Of a stretch of 64,000 nt of DNA, positions 44,001 through 55,886 are shown piece by piece. Position 1 is the stretch's first letter. The number at the start of each line of letters is the position of its first letter. The stretch is from Xanthomonas sp. AM6 (GTDB lineage Bacteria > Pseudomonadota > Gammaproteobacteria > Xanthomonadales > Xanthomonadaceae): positions 3,994,501-4,058,500 of the forward strand of contig NZ_CP106869.1 in assembly GCF_025665335.1 (NCBI RefSeq). The letters are read 5' to 3'. The position numbers were made by a program, and so were the translations under genes. Under the pieces are notes generated by a model that saw only the letters and a program-made list of their open reading frames with translations, was not told the origin of the DNA and made no database searches.

Positions 44001-45049
44001 TGCGCGCCGGCGCCGAACGCGCTGGCGCCCTGCGCCGCGGCGCTGGTGGTGCCTTCCAGCAGCACCGTGCCGTCTTCGTCGACGATGGACAGCGCGCCGC
44101 CGACCGCGGTCGCCGAGGCGCCGGTCGCGGTCGCGTTGCTGCCCACCGCGGTGGCGTTGCCGCCGATGCCGGTGGCGCCGCTGCCGAGCGCGCTGCTGCC
44201 GTTGCCGATCGCGTTGGCGCCTTCGCCGGCGGCCAGCGCGTTGTCGCCTTCGACGTAGGCGCCGGCGTCGCTGTCGGCGCTGCCGCTGGACTGGAAATAC
44301 TTGGCGGTGGTGTCGGCGGTCTGCTTGACCGCGTCCAGCTGCGCCACGTTGACCGCATCGGTGGCGTCGGTGCCGGCGGCGACGTTGGTGATCTGGCGCT
44401 CGCTGCCGGCGCTGCCGACCGAAACGCTGTTGTCGCGATCGGCGAGCGCGTCGGCGCCCAGCGCCACGCTGTTCTCGCCCTGCGCCACGGCGGCATTGCC
44501 CAGCGCGGTGCTGTTGCGGCCGCTCGCGGTGGCGAAGCCGCCGATGGCGGTGGCGTAGTCGGCATCGGCGCTGGCGGCCAGGCCGACCGCCGCGGTGGCC
44601 AGGCCGTCGGCGACGCTCTCGGCGCCCAGCGCGGTCGCGCCGATGCCGCTGGCGGTGCTGTAGTAGCCCAGGGCGGTGGATTCCAAGCCGGTCGCTTCGC
44701 TGAGCACGCCGCTGGCCACGCTGCCGTCGCCGCTGGCGTTGCTGGCCGCGCCGGTGGCGGTGCTCTGCTCGCCGCTGGCGTTGCTTTCGGCGCCGACCGC
44801 GGTGGCGTAGTCGCCGCTGGCGCTGGCGCCGTCGCCGATCTGCAGCGCCTGCGCCTGCGCGGCCGAGGGCAGCATCGCGCCGCCGGCGCCCAGCGCCATG
44901 GCGATCGCGGCCGACAGCGCCAGGCCCTGCGCGCGCCCCGACCTGCCTTCGCGGACCAGCTGTCCGCGGGAATCGCCGCTGGCCAGTTCCGAGGCCACGG
45001 TCCACATTCCCAATGCCTTGTTCCAGACCTTGCGATAAATCCGATTCAT
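38069..45049 (-). CDS. Giant trimeric autotransporter adhesin (YadA/Hep_Hag type)
   Basis: 2326 residues. It starts with an ESPR extended signal peptide (MNRIYRKVWNKALGMWTVASELA). The passenger is almost entirely YadA-head heptad-like repeats (units such as ATAVGSNATATGASATAVGG) punctuated by neck modules of the form DRANTVSVGSAGNERQI-NVAAGTEATDAVNVAQLDAV. I count eight necks: five closely similar, two divergent with GPATRRI, and a last one before the anchor. The C-terminal 75 residues are the YadA beta-barrel anchor (MSAAMLNMATSAAGIRTQNR ... GAFSGDDSSVGIGAGFGW). It is exported as a trimer (type Vc) and binds host surfaces or abiotic material, like XadA of xanthomonads. Internal repetition makes copy-number change likely. 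Confidence 0.95.
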   Translation of the reverse strand: MNRIYRKVWNKALGMWTVASELASGDSRGQLVREGRSGRAQGLALSAAIAMALGAGGAMLPSAAQAQALQIGDGASASGDYATAVGAESNASGEQSTATGAASNASGDGSVASGVLSEATGLESTALGYYSTASGIGATALGAESVADGLATAAVGLAASADADYATAIGGFATASGRNSTALGNAAVAQGENSVALGADALADRDNSVSVGSAGSERQITNVAAGTDATDAVNVAQLDAVKQTADTTAKYFQSSGSADSDAGAYVEGDNALAAGEGANAIGNGSSALGSGATGIGGNATAVGSNATATGASATAVGGALSIVDEDGTVLLEGTTSAAAQGASAFGAGAQGNGAFSTALGSAARADGLQSTATGFSAEASGLASTANGGFSQAGGDFGAAFGYGANASGGSAVALGESSLASGESSTAVGGSVLGLFATEAQGEGGSAFGAGAWANGAFSTSIGWLSSADGDSSTALGGASWAQADDATALGYGAKASATGSVALGQGSTADRADTVSVGSAGNERQIANVAAGTEGTDAVNLDQLDAVAGVADATAKHFQASGSADSDAGAYVEGANALAAGEAANAIGDGSTALGGGADALSSGATAVGSGALASGQNSAAFGTNAQATGPAAVAVGGVAVDENGDPLITNGGVAVDTGATSAGVGGTALGASADAGGFAASAVGVGAYASGAQASAFGAVANATGDYATAVGTQSAATGTSSVAVGGPADLIPGLGLFVQTQASGESAAAFGAGAIASGDFSVANGSLSEASGLESTALGYFAYAPGAFASALGAESWASGANSTAIGYYSTALAADSVALGANSVARRANTVSVGDAGSERQIANVAAGSEATDAVNVAQLDAVRTTADTTAKFFTSSGGGTVGAYADGEGAVAAGDAANAYGNGAAAYGSGAAAIGSDAVALGNGSTAGGVGSTAIGGQGQAFDQYNQPITDADGNAQMIGANAGESATALGAGAQATGAQATATGYGAQATGDHSTAGGYKARATGDYSLAQGDNAWASGDDATASGAYAWATADGASAFGASAWATGTNASAFGTGAWASGSGATSIGFNSWAPGLSATAVGRGAFGYGNYSVAMGFQALGNQVNTIALGTNTLADAESAVAIGAGSEATASNTVALGAGAVADRAYSVSVGSAGNERQITNVAAGTEATDAVNVAQLDEVKQAAEATSKYFQASGSDASDAGALVEGDNALAAGEAANAIGDGSTALGGGANALAAGATAIGFNAVSSGSDAVALGSDSQALGQDSIAIGNGALAGEIGATASGAGAQASGTYSTASGSEAVASDNQATATGFRSSASNVGATALGGYSEATGYLSSALGYGALASGDYGTAVGVGAAASGTGSVALGESSVASGEESVAVGGTSFFGLIPAEASGANSSAFGAGAGATADFSTAIGSLAYASAEDASAFGYGAYASASNSVALGALSEADRANTVSVGSAGNERQITNVAAGTEATDAVNVAQLDEVKQSADATGKQFKASGGEDPADDVGSYVEGNYATAAGEASNAYGTGASAFGSGALAGAQYATASGYNATATGESSTAIGGSLYYTDDAGNVLLDGTTTASEVGATALGAGAQATAAFSSASGAGATAGGLQSTANGYKSEAATDYSTAVGAFSSASGSRTSAFGYGAEASGGNASALGWGSIASGAYASALGHSARATGEDATALGASAWATAAQTTAVGQFAWATVQGGTAIGQDAYAYSGINATALGTSAWANGANSVALGAGARASEANVVSVGGGNGVSAPATRRITNVGAGLNGTDAVNKTQLDAVAAAAGETSASFQSSGTGVASASGADSTAAGAGATASGLRSTALGVASVASGAGATASGAGSSASGARSTAVGLQTNAIGDNGVALGYNSFVRNSGSNGVAIGANAGVSADNAVALGAGSRVYEADTVSLGSGNGRGGPATRRIVNLTAGSVAAGSTEAINGSQLYQSLSNMATFLGGGAGLGAQGLFVAPTYVIQGASYSNVGDALAALDGKVSELDARGGTAAVSRNARIASVASVAEPAATASTAQAVPESATVSGTASTAQVGEAVAVEAGGSTAVGTAARANDVTGTAIGGSAYAHGPNDTAIGSNAKVNADGSTAVGANSHIAAVATNAVAMGEGASVSAASGTALGQGASATAQGAVALGQGSVADRANTVSVGSAGNERQVANVAAGTQATDAVNKSQLDSGVATAKSYTDTRFNTMADSFDVLRGDVDARLRDQDRRIDRQGAMSAAMLNMATSAAGIRTQNRVGAGVGFQNGESALSVGYQRAFSDRATVTIGGAFSGDDSSVGIGAGFGW

Positions 45050-45239
45050 CGACTGCTGCTCCTCAAGTAGGCTGGTTTTTGGTCAAAAAGCCACCCTCGC
45101 CCGGCATTCCAGCCGGCCGACCCCCTGTCGGTATTTGGCGCCGCATGCCCCCTGGAACGTCAGGGCGCGAAAGGCTTGCGCCTGTCGCCGCTCGTGTTGC
45201 GTTGATGAACCGAGACGAAATGCGGAACTGTCTCGAGTG

Positions 45240-45365
45240 TTAACCCCGTATCTTGAGTACGTCAAGTTTTTGACTTGAAACGGCACGAACAGGGATGGAA
45301 ATCCCATATTTGAAACTTAATTGTTAATTTTTAGACAAAATTCAATCAAAACAAGACATTCCGCC
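45240..45365 (-). promoter_or_regulatory. AT-rich promoter/operator region of the adhesin
   Basis: This is the most AT-rich stretch I noticed in the window. It holds inverted repeats: TCAAGT-TTTTG-ACTTGA at 45262-45278 and an overlapping CTTGA-GTACG-TCAAG at 45252-45266, allowing two mutually exclusive stems. It lies about 200-315 bp before the adhesin start on its coding strand, so a long 5' leader is implied. AT-richness suggests H-NS-like silencing as a possibility. No -35/-10 pair can be assigned with confidence. Confidence 0.45.
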
Positions 45366-45785
45366 AATTTCCCGGCACGCCACTTGCCATGTGTTGACGC
45401 ATGGTTGTAACGCTACCTGCTGCTGCGCCAAGGGTTTGACGTGCAGCGTCCGCTTGGCCGGCAGCGACCAGACGAAGGCGCTTCCGCCCCAGGGGAGCCG
45501 CTTGCGTGCCGCCGTGCACAAGCGCAATTGCGCAGGCCGCGGCCGTTGACCGGCAACGGAAGGCGTCGGCCAGGCGGCCTTCGGCAGGACCGAATCGGAT
45601 TCTTCGAACGTTTGCAGGCTGCGGCAGCGGCGTGGGCGGCCCCTGGCGACCAGGGGCGTTGGCAGCCCTGTGGCTTCGCCCGTAGCGCTGACAGTGCTCT
45701 GGCTGGAAGAGCGCGGCCGGCTTGCCGGGGGTACCGCAGGAACGCCTCCGGCTCCGACAGCTCGCCGAGGCGTTGCCCGATCCCC

Positions 45786-46046
45786 TTCATCCGCCCCTGC
45801 GGGGCACCTTCTCCCGATCCGAGAAAGGAACAACCGCGGCGGCTTTAGCCCCTCTTCCACCGGGAGAGGGGTCAGGGTGAGGATCCGGCGCGAAGCGACT
45901 CGCTGGGGTGTGAGTGCACGAACTTTCGCCCGTGCCCACACCCGCTCCTGCGAGGCCCTTTCTCCCGACGGGAGAAGGGAACAGCCGAGGTTGCCTTAGC
46001 CCCTCTCCCGCCGGGAGAGGGCTTGGGGTGAGGGTCCGGCGCGCAG
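45786..46046. repeat. Two tandem copies of a CCCCTCTCCCGCCGGGAGAGGG palindromic repeat
   Basis: Copies at about 45786-45896 and 45937-46046 share the order: C(T)TTCTCCCGA...GAGAAGGGAACA, a short spacer, TAGCCCCTCTyCC-CCGGGAGAGGG, then GGGTGAGGrTCCGGCGCG. The copies are clearly related but diverged by many substitutions. This is a common intergenic element of xanthomonads with two hairpins per unit. Confidence 0.75.
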
Positions 46047-46252
46047 CGTCTCGTGGCGTTGATGCGCGACGCCACAGCGGTTCCCGACCCCGATCCGTCG
46101 CGACCGAAGTCGCTCGCACAAGGACTGGGATCAAGCGCCGACCGACACGACCCAGCGCGCACGGCAACGGACCTTGCGCCGGACCGGCGCAAGGCGTGCT
46201 CGCCTGCAGGATGCCGCCGCGCCCGCCAGCGGCGGACGCGGCAGGCGCGCGC

Positions 46253-50305
<4,053 letters not shown>

Positions 50306-50634
50306 GTCCGGGGAACCGTGTGAGGAAACGGGCCGGCTATTGTAGCTGGAGAGCCGGGATTGGGGATGGTCAGCCTGCGGCTGCCGAAGAGCGAGCGGGA
50401 TTGGGGAATTCGCAAAAGCCGGCGCCACGGCCGGGGAATCCGCGGCCTCTCGTGGCGCTATCGCGCAGCGATCTCGGGAGACCCGGCGGCCCCGGACCGC
50501 CGTTCCGCCGGAGCCTGGCTACCGCCAGGGCCAACTGCGCGGACGAAGCCCTCCAGTCGGGAAACGGCCATGCTTCCCATCGACAGCGCAGCCGCCCTGC
50601 CAATCCCCAATCCCGACTCCCGACTCCCGGCCGC
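50306..50634. other. Intergenic stretch between dsbC and purL
   Basis: No gene seen. Most of it is a heptamer element with ends at 50354 (CCGGGATTGGGGAT) and 50630 (CGACTCCCGACTCCCGG) around a body of about 230 bp. An internal GGGGAATTCGCAAAAGC matches similar text at 20785 and 57385. Confidence 0.65.
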
Positions 50635-51441
50635 TCAGCGGCTCCCGCCCGCCCGGCCCGCCTCGGCCGCGCGCTTGTCCAGGGCCTGGCGCAGCTGCGC
50701 CGGCGGCAGGTAGCCGCCGAGCTGGGTGCCGTCCGGGGCGAAGATCGCCGGGGTGCCGTTGACGCCCAGGCGCTGGCCCAGGTTGTACTGCATGGTCACC
50801 GGGTTCTTGCAGCTGGCCGCGCCCGGCACCTTGCCGTTGGCCTTGGCGTCGGTCAGCGCCTTCTTCTTGTCGGCCGCGCACCACACCGCGACCATGTCCT
50901 TGTAGTCCTGGCTGCCCAGGCCCATGCGCGGGAACGCCAGGTATTCCACCGCGATGCCCTGCTTGTTGAGCTCGGCGATCTCGCTGTGCAGCTTGCGGCA
51001 GTAGCCGCATTCGATGTCGGTGAACACGCTGATGGTGTACTTCGGGTTGGCCGGCGCGAACACGATGCGATCGGTGCGCGGCGCCGATTCCAGCAGCTTG
51101 CGGCGGTAGCTCAGCAGGCCCTCGCTGGAGGCGAACTGCTTTTCCTGGATGTCGAACGGCTGCGCCTGGAACAGGTAGCGGCCGTCGTCGGACACGTACA
51201 GCACCTGGCCGCCGACCACCACTTCGCGGAAGCCCGGGAACGGCGCGCTGCCGATGTAGTCGGGCTTGAAGTTCGGGTCCAGCTGCAGCAGCGCCGCGCG
51301 CACCCGCTGCTCGCCCGGGGCGCCGGCAGGCGCGGCGGTGGGCTTGGCCGGCGTTGCGGCGGTGCCGGCGGGCGAGGCCGGCTGCGCGCAGGCAGAAAGG
51401 GAAGCGGCGCCCAGCAGCGCGAAAAGAGCAAAACGGAGCAT
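50635..51441 (-). CDS. dsbC: DsbC-like periplasmic disulfide isomerase
   Basis: 268 residues from the ATG at 51441. N-terminal export signal; the Cys in LGAASLSACAQP sits in a near-lipobox, so it might be a lipoprotein rather than soluble. A Pro/Ala/Thr linker precedes the DsbC dimerisation domain (VRAALLQLDPNFKPDYIGSAPFPGFREVVVGGQVLYVSDDGRYLF), then the thioredoxin domain with active site CGYC at 145-148 (VFTDIECGYCRKLH) and a cis-Pro loop in GVNGTPAIFAPDG. It reshuffles wrong disulfides in exported proteins, which is relevant to the Cys-containing secreted enzymes of this organism. Confidence 0.92.
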   Translation of the reverse strand: MLRFALFALLGAASLSACAQPASPAGTAATPAKPTAAPAGAPGEQRVRAALLQLDPNFKPDYIGSAPFPGFREVVVGGQVLYVSDDGRYLFQAQPFDIQEKQFASSEGLLSYRRKLLESAPRTDRIVFAPANPKYTISVFTDIECGYCRKLHSEIAELNKQGIAVEYLAFPRMGLGSQDYKDMVAVWCAADKKKALTDAKANGKVPGAASCKNPVTMQYNLGQRLGVNGTPAIFAPDGTQLGGYLPPAQLRQALDKRAAEAGRAGGSR

Positions 51442-51581
51442 TGGCGATCCATGAGGGCTGCGAATCGGCCGGATTGTCGCATACCCCCCGGCCTGCTCCA
51501 TGTAGACAGCCTGAGCGGGCCGCCGCGCGGGCCGGTGCCGGCGCGCAGCGCGCCGCGCCAGGCGCCCGCGGCGGCCACGCC

Positions 51582-52556
51582 TCAACCGCGCGGATGGTGC
51601 TTGCTGTGCAGCTTCTGCAGGTGTTCGCGCGCCACCAGGGTGTAGATCTGGGTGGTGGACAGCGAGCTGTGGCCGAGCAGCATCTGCAGCGCGCGCAGGT
51701 CGGCGCCGCGGTTGAGCAGGTGGGTGGCGAAGCTGTGGCGCAGGCCGTGAGGGCTGACCGAGGCCGGGTCGATGCCGGCCAGCGCCGCGTAGCGCTTGAC
51801 CAGGCCCCAGAACTGCTGCCGGCTCAGCGGGCGCCGCGCCGCGTCGATGAACATCGGCACGATGCCATCGCTGGCCGGCACCGCCTGCCCGGCCGCCAGC
51901 GCCGGCCGCGCGGTGTCCAGGTAGCGCTGCAGCCAGTGCTGCGATTCCTCGCCCAGCGGCACCAGGCGTTCCTTGCTGCCCTTGCCGGTGACCCGCAACA
52001 CGCCCTGGCGCAGGTTCACCGCGTTCGCCGGCAGGTTCACCAGCTCGCTGACGCGCAACCCGGCCGCGTACATCAGTTCGAGCATGGCGCGGTCGCGCAG
52101 GCCGGCCGGGTCGGCGTCGTCCGGCGCCGCCAGCAGCGCCTCGATCTGGCTCTCGGCCAGCGCCTTGGGCAGCGAGCGTGGCAGCTTGGGCGGGTCCAGC
52201 AGCGCGGTCGGATCGTCGCTGCGCTCGCCGCGGCGCAGGCGCAGCGCGAAGAACGCGCGCAGCGACGACAGCCAGCGCGCGTTGCTGCGCTGCGAGTAGC
52301 CCATGCGGGCGCGCCAGGCCAGGTAGTCGAACAAGGCCTGGCGGTCGGCGCCGGGCAGCCCGCCGCCGGCGCCGTCGCGCCAGCGCGCGAAGCCCTCCAG
52401 GTCGCGCCGATAGCTGTCCAGGCTCTGCCGCGCCAGGCCCTGCTCGGCCCAGGCCACGTCCAGGAACTGCTGGATCGCGGCGGCATCGGCATCGCGCAGC
52501 GGGGCCAGGTGCTGCGCCTGCTGGCGGCGTTCGGCGGGAGTGTGGAGGTCGGGCAT
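51582..52556 (-). CDS. xerD: XerD site-specific tyrosine recombinase
   Basis: 324 residues, somewhat longer than E. coli XerD at the N-terminus. All tyrosine-recombinase catalytic residues are present: Arg168 in AGLRVSEL, Lys192 in GKGSKER, His270 and Arg273 in [12 protein letters not shown], His296 in [14 protein letters not shown], Tyr305. The N-terminal SAM-like core-binding domain runs about 20-115. With XerC it resolves chromosome dimers at dif. A ten-unit heptamer tract begins 14 bp before its start codon, in the leader or promoter. No dif site was noticed in the window. Confidence 0.95.
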   Translation of the reverse strand: MPDLHTPAERRQQAQHLAPLRDADAAAIQQFLDVAWAEQGLARQSLDSYRRDLEGFARWRDGAGGGLPGADRQALFDYLAWRARMGYSQRSNARWLSSLRAFFALRLRRGERSDDPTALLDPPKLPRSLPKALAESQIEALLAAPDDADPAGLRDRAMLELMYAAGLRVSELVNLPANAVNLRQGVLRVTGKGSKERLVPLGEESQHWLQRYLDTARPALAAGQAVPASDGIVPMFIDAARRPLSRQQFWGLVKRYAALAGIDPASVSPHGLRHSFATHLLNRGADLRALQMLLGHSSLSTTQIYTLVAREHLQKLHSKHHPRG

Positions 52557-52569
52557 GCGGGGAGCTTAC

Positions 52570-52639
52570 GGGACTCGGGACTCGGGACTCGGGACTCGGG
52601 ATTGGGGATTGGGGATTGGGGATTGGGGATTGGGCATTG
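52570..52639. repeat. Tandem heptamer tract: 4 x GGGACTC, 5 x GGGATTG and a degenerate unit
   Basis: Perfect 7-bp periodicity over 63 bp plus a degenerate unit. It lies between the divergent xerD and RDD genes, immediately upstream of the xerD start. Unlike the other copies it has no inverted partner end, so it is a simple-sequence tract rather than a two-ended element. Confidence 0.92.
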
Positions 52640-52734
52640 GGGAAGCCTAGTGCCTGCGCGAGGTGGCGCAAGGCGGCGGCGCCGGTGGCGGGCGGCCGGT
52701 GACGTGCCGGTGGCGCTGCCGCTAAGCTGTGGCG

Positions 52735-53214
52735 ATGTCCGCCTCGTCGCCCACCGCCGTCGCTTCCCGTCCGCGCGCGCTGCTGCCGTGGCGGCTGCTG
52801 GCGCTGTTCTACGACGCCTGGCCGGTGCTGGCGCTGTGGTTCGTGATCTCGGCGCTGTTCACCCTGGGCTATACGCTCGAAGGCCATGCGCCGCGCGAGA
52901 ACATCGCCCCGTTCAGCGCGCTGCAGTGGCTGCTGTGGCTGTGCTGCTGGCTGGTGGCCGGGCTGTACGCGACGCTGAGCTGGCGCCGCGGCGGCCAGAC
53001 CCTGGGCATGCGCCCGTGGCGGCTGCGCCTGCACGGCGCCGATGGCGGCACGCCGACATGGGGCGCGCTGTGGCGGCGTTATCTAATTGGCACCCTGTCG
53101 CTGCTGCTGGGCGGGCTGGGGTTCTGGTGGGCCTTGTTCGACCGGGAACGGCTGACCTGGCACGACCGTGCCAGCGGCACGCGGCTGGTCCGGCTTCCGA
53201 AGCGACGGCCCTGA
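52735..53214 (+). CDS. RDD-family membrane protein
   Basis: 159 residues from the ATG at 52735; a GTG two codons upstream is an alternative. It has the RDD layout: RLLALFYDAWPVLALWFVISALF (first Arg and Asp of the signature), a second helix (LQWLLWLCCWLVAGLYATLSW) followed by GGQTLGMRPWRLRL, then WRRYLIGTLSLLLGGLGFWWALFD and a conserved LTWHDRASGTRLV tail. RDD proteins are inner-membrane proteins of mostly unknown function; some act in ion or osmolyte exchange. Divergent from xerD and convergent with the lptFG operon. Confidence 0.85.
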   Translation: MSASSPTAVASRPRALLPWRLLALFYDAWPVLALWFVISALFTLGYTLEGHAPRENIAPFSALQWLLWLCCWLVAGLYATLSWRRGGQTLGMRPWRLRLHGADGGTPTWGALWRRYLIGTLSLLLGGLGFWWALFDRERLTWHDRASGTRLVRLPKRRP

Positions 53215-53282
53215 CCTTGGCGCCCGAAACGCGCGGCGAATCCTATTCCGTGCCAATGCCACTGCGGCACAAGGCGCTCCGC

Positions 53283-53585
53283 TCAATCCGGACGCGCAAG
53301 GCGTACCGCGGCGCGGCGCAGCATCGCCTCCAGTCCATGGCCCGACGCATACAGCAATAGCAACAACGGCGGCACCAGCAACGAATAGCTGGCAATCCAG
53401 GACATGCCGCGCAACCAGGCGTCGGCCCCGAGCGCGTCCAGCAACAGCAACTGGGGGGTCAACGGCAGTTGCAGCAGCACGAAATGCCCTTTGTCGTCGG
53501 CACCTTGCGCGCCCCACACGCACAACGCGGTCGGCACTGCATACGACAGGCACAAGCCCACGCCGAGCAGGCTCAACCGGCGCAC
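53283..53585 (-). CDS. Small hypothetical membrane protein downstream of lptG
   Basis: 100 residues with two or three hydrophobic helices (LSLLGVGLCLSYAVPTALCV, the LLQLPLTPQLLLLDAL segment, SYSLLVPPLLLLLYASGHGL). I do not recognise a family. Its start is 4 bp after the lptG stop, so it is probably the last gene of the lptF-lptG operon. It is convergent with the RDD gene. Function unknown. Confidence 0.6.
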   Translation of the reverse strand: MRRLSLLGVGLCLSYAVPTALCVWGAQGADDKGHFVLLQLPLTPQLLLLDALGADAWLRGMSWIASYSLLVPPLLLLLYASGHGLEAMLRRAAVRLARPD

Positions 53586-53589
53586 CGGC

Positions 53590-54696
53590 TCAACCGCTGC
53601 GTTTGCGGAACAGCAGCCAGGACACGGTCAGCATCACCAGCGGCGGCAATGCGTAGGCGATGCGGTAGTCGAACTTCAGCGCGCCGGCCATGCGCCCGAA
53701 GAACAGCTGCAGCAGCCAGAACACCAGCGCGAACAGGATGCCCAGGAACAGGCGCTTGCCCATGCCGCCGCTGCGCAGCGCGCCGAACGCGAACGGGATC
53801 GCGGCAAAGCACAGCGCCAGCACGTTGAGCGGGTAGAACCAGCGGCTCCAGTACTGGTCCTCGTAGTCGCGCGCGTCCAGGCCGTTGCGGCGCCGGTACT
53901 CGATGCTGGTGCGCAGCTCGTGCGCCGACAGGTTGCGCGGCTTGGCCAGGCCCGAGGCCAGCGCGGCCGCGTCCAGCTGCGACGTCCATGGCAGGCTGTC
54001 GAACGTCTCGCGCTGCACCGCGCGCTCGGCGAAGGTGTCGCGGTAGACCTGCTTCAGGGTCCAGCCGCGGTCGCGGTGCTCGGCGGTCGCGGCATGGGTC
54101 AGCGACGCCAGCCGCCCGGTCTGGTCGAGCGTGTACAGGCGTACGTCGCGCAGTTCCAGCCAGGTGCCGCCGGCGCCTTCCAGATGCTCTTCGCCGCTTT
54201 GCGCATTGAGGAAGGTGTCGCCCTCGCGCGCCCACAGCCCGGAATAGCGGGCCATGCTCATGTTGCCGTTGTACTTGGCGTTGGCCTTGATCGCGTCGGC
54301 CTGGTTCTGCGCCCACGGCGCCAGGGTCTCGCCGCTGAACACCATCGCCACGGTCAGCACCGCCATCGTCGACGCGGCCGCCACGCTCAGCCGCCGCCGC
54401 GACAGGCCCAGCGCGCGCAGCGCGGTCAGCTCGGAGGTCGCCGCCAGTTGTCCCAGGCCCATCAGCACGCCGATCACCGCGCCGGTCGGGAACAGGGTGT
54501 AGGCGCGCCGCGGCACGGTGTAGGCGACGTAGGCCACGGCGTGGCCGAGGCTGTAGCTGCCCTTGCCGATGTCCTTGAATTCGTTGGACAAGGCCATGAT
54601 CACGTCCAGGCCCAGCAGCACCGCCCAGGTCAGCAGGACGGTGCCGAGCACGGCGCGGCCGACGTACAGGTCGTGCAGGTTCGGGCGCAGCTTCAT
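53590..54696 (-). CDS. lptG: LptG, LPS export permease
   Basis: 368 residues from the ATG at 54696, which overlaps the lptF stop as ATGA. Three helices at the N-terminal side (TVLLTWAVLLGLDVIMAL, YTLFPTGAVIGVLMGLGQLAA, AASTMAVLTVAMVFSGETL), a periplasmic jellyroll domain (about 140-270), and three C-terminal helices (WFYPLNVLALCFAAIPFAFGAL onward). The coupling-helix region with SELTALRALGLSRRRL contacts LptB. With LptF and LptB it forms the ABC transporter that extracts LPS from the inner membrane. Confidence 0.95.
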   Translation of the reverse strand: MKLRPNLHDLYVGRAVLGTVLLTWAVLLGLDVIMALSNEFKDIGKGSYSLGHAVAYVAYTVPRRAYTLFPTGAVIGVLMGLGQLAATSELTALRALGLSRRRLSVAAASTMAVLTVAMVFSGETLAPWAQNQADAIKANAKYNGNMSMARYSGLWAREGDTFLNAQSGEEHLEGAGGTWLELRDVRLYTLDQTGRLASLTHAATAEHRDRGWTLKQVYRDTFAERAVQRETFDSLPWTSQLDAAALASGLAKPRNLSAHELRTSIEYRRRNGLDARDYEDQYWSRWFYPLNVLALCFAAIPFAFGALRSGGMGKRLFLGILFALVFWLLQLFFGRMAGALKFDYRIAYALPPLVMLTVSWLLFRKRSG

Positions 54697-55778
54697 GCGG
54701 CCTGCCTCCGCGGCCGCGCCAGGTGCCCGTCGCGCAGGTAGCTCCACACCGCCAGCGCCAGCAGCGGCAGGGTCAGCCACCACAGGCCCAGCGCGCGCGG
54801 CAGCTTGTCGGTGCTCAGCCACTGGGTGCCGATGAACATCAGGTTGGTGCCGACCAGGTAGGCCAGGAACGCCAGCATGATCCGGCCGTAGCGCTGCTGC
54901 CGCGGCGAACTGCGCGACAGCGGCAGGGTCAGCAGCGCGAACGCCAGCGCCAGCAGCGGTGGGGCGATGCGCGCGTGCAGCTGCGCGTTGGCCTGCGGCC
55001 GCGGGTCGCCGATCAGCCTGGTGGTGGGCAGCAGCTCCGGATCGTCGTCCTTGCGCGCCTCGTCGCGGTCCGGCAGGGCCACGTCGTTGCTGGCGTAGCG
55101 CATCAGCCGGTAGTCCATGTCGGCGCCGGCCAGCGGGCCTTCGATGCGGTAGCCGTCCTCCAGGCGCAGGTAGCGGTCGGCCCGGCCCTCGAAGAACATC
55201 GCGCCGCGCTGCGCGGTGACCACGTCCAGGCGGCCGTCCTTCTGCCGCTGCATGAACACCTTGCCCAGCTTGGTGCCGTCGCCGGACAGGGTGCTGATGT
55301 AGACGATGCCGCCGTCGGACAGCGTGGTGAAGCGCCCGGCCTCCAGCCCCGCCATCAGCAGGCTGCGGTTGGCCTCGTCGATCAGCCGGTCGGAGGTGCG
55401 GTCGGCCCAGGGGCCCAGCCACAGCGAACACAGCCCGACCAGGGTCACCACCGGCACCACCAGCATCAGGATCGGCCGCAGCATCCGCCGCGGGCCGACG
55501 CCGATGGCGGTGATCACCGCCATCTCCGAATCGCGGTACAGCCGCGCCAGCGCCAGCAGCAGGCCCAGCATCAGCGCCAGCGGCAGGATCAGCGGCAGGT
55601 ACACCACGAACTGCAGGCCGAGCTGGGAGAACAACAGCTTGGCCGGGATGCGGCCGTCGGCGATGTTGCCCAGGACGTCGACCAGCACCCCGCCGACGCT
55701 GACCACCAGCAACACGATGAGGGTGGCAGAGAAGCTCTGGACGAAATCGCGCAGCAGGTATCGATCGAGCTTCGGCAT
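54693..55778 (-). CDS. lptF: LptF, LPS export permease
   Basis: 361 residues. Begins MPKLDRYLLRDFVQSFSATL, with helices VLLVVSVGGVLVDVLGNIA, FVVYLPLILPLALMLGLLLALARLY and MLRPILMLVVPVVTLVGLCSLWL, a coupling helix DSEMAVITAIGVGPRRML, the periplasmic jellyroll, and ALAFALLTLPLSRSSPRQQRYGRI at the start of the C-terminal helices. Partner of LptG; both are essential for LPS transport in Gram-negatives. Divergent from pepA with a 108-bp shared promoter region; no clear Shine-Dalgarno precedes the ATG. Confidence 0.95.
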   Translation of the reverse strand: MPKLDRYLLRDFVQSFSATLIVLLVVSVGGVLVDVLGNIADGRIPAKLLFSQLGLQFVVYLPLILPLALMLGLLLALARLYRDSEMAVITAIGVGPRRMLRPILMLVVPVVTLVGLCSLWLGPWADRTSDRLIDEANRSLLMAGLEAGRFTTLSDGGIVYISTLSGDGTKLGKVFMQRQKDGRLDVVTAQRGAMFFEGRADRYLRLEDGYRIEGPLAGADMDYRLMRYASNDVALPDRDEARKDDDPELLPTTRLIGDPRPQANAQLHARIAPPLLALAFALLTLPLSRSSPRQQRYGRIMLAFLAYLVGTNLMFIGTQWLSTDKLPRALGLWWLTLPLLALAVWSYLRDGHLARPRRQAA

Positions 55779-55886
55779 GGGGGTGGGTTGATTTAAACTC
55801 TCGGATTCGTTCGCGGCGGAGCCAGCCTAACCCGGCTGGACGTAAACAGCCCGCGATTGTACGGATTTGCCAACGGAATCTGATCA

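Larger units (their letters stand above)
45050..46252. other. 1.2-kb intergenic region upstream of the adhesin
   Basis: No credible gene in either direction: the frames here are short and lack family features. It contains an AT-rich probable promoter section (about 45235-45365), two tandem copies of a palindromic repeat (45786-46046), and a REP-like core at 46098-46121. The purL stop is at the right end. Confidence 0.6.

Noticed and set aside
38027-45070. A 2347-codon plus-strand frame opposite the adhesin
   Set aside because: It is the complement of highly periodic, GC-rich adhesin repeats. Its translation is Ala/Gly/Arg low complexity with no signal, domain or start context, while the minus strand has ESPR, necks and YadA anchor.
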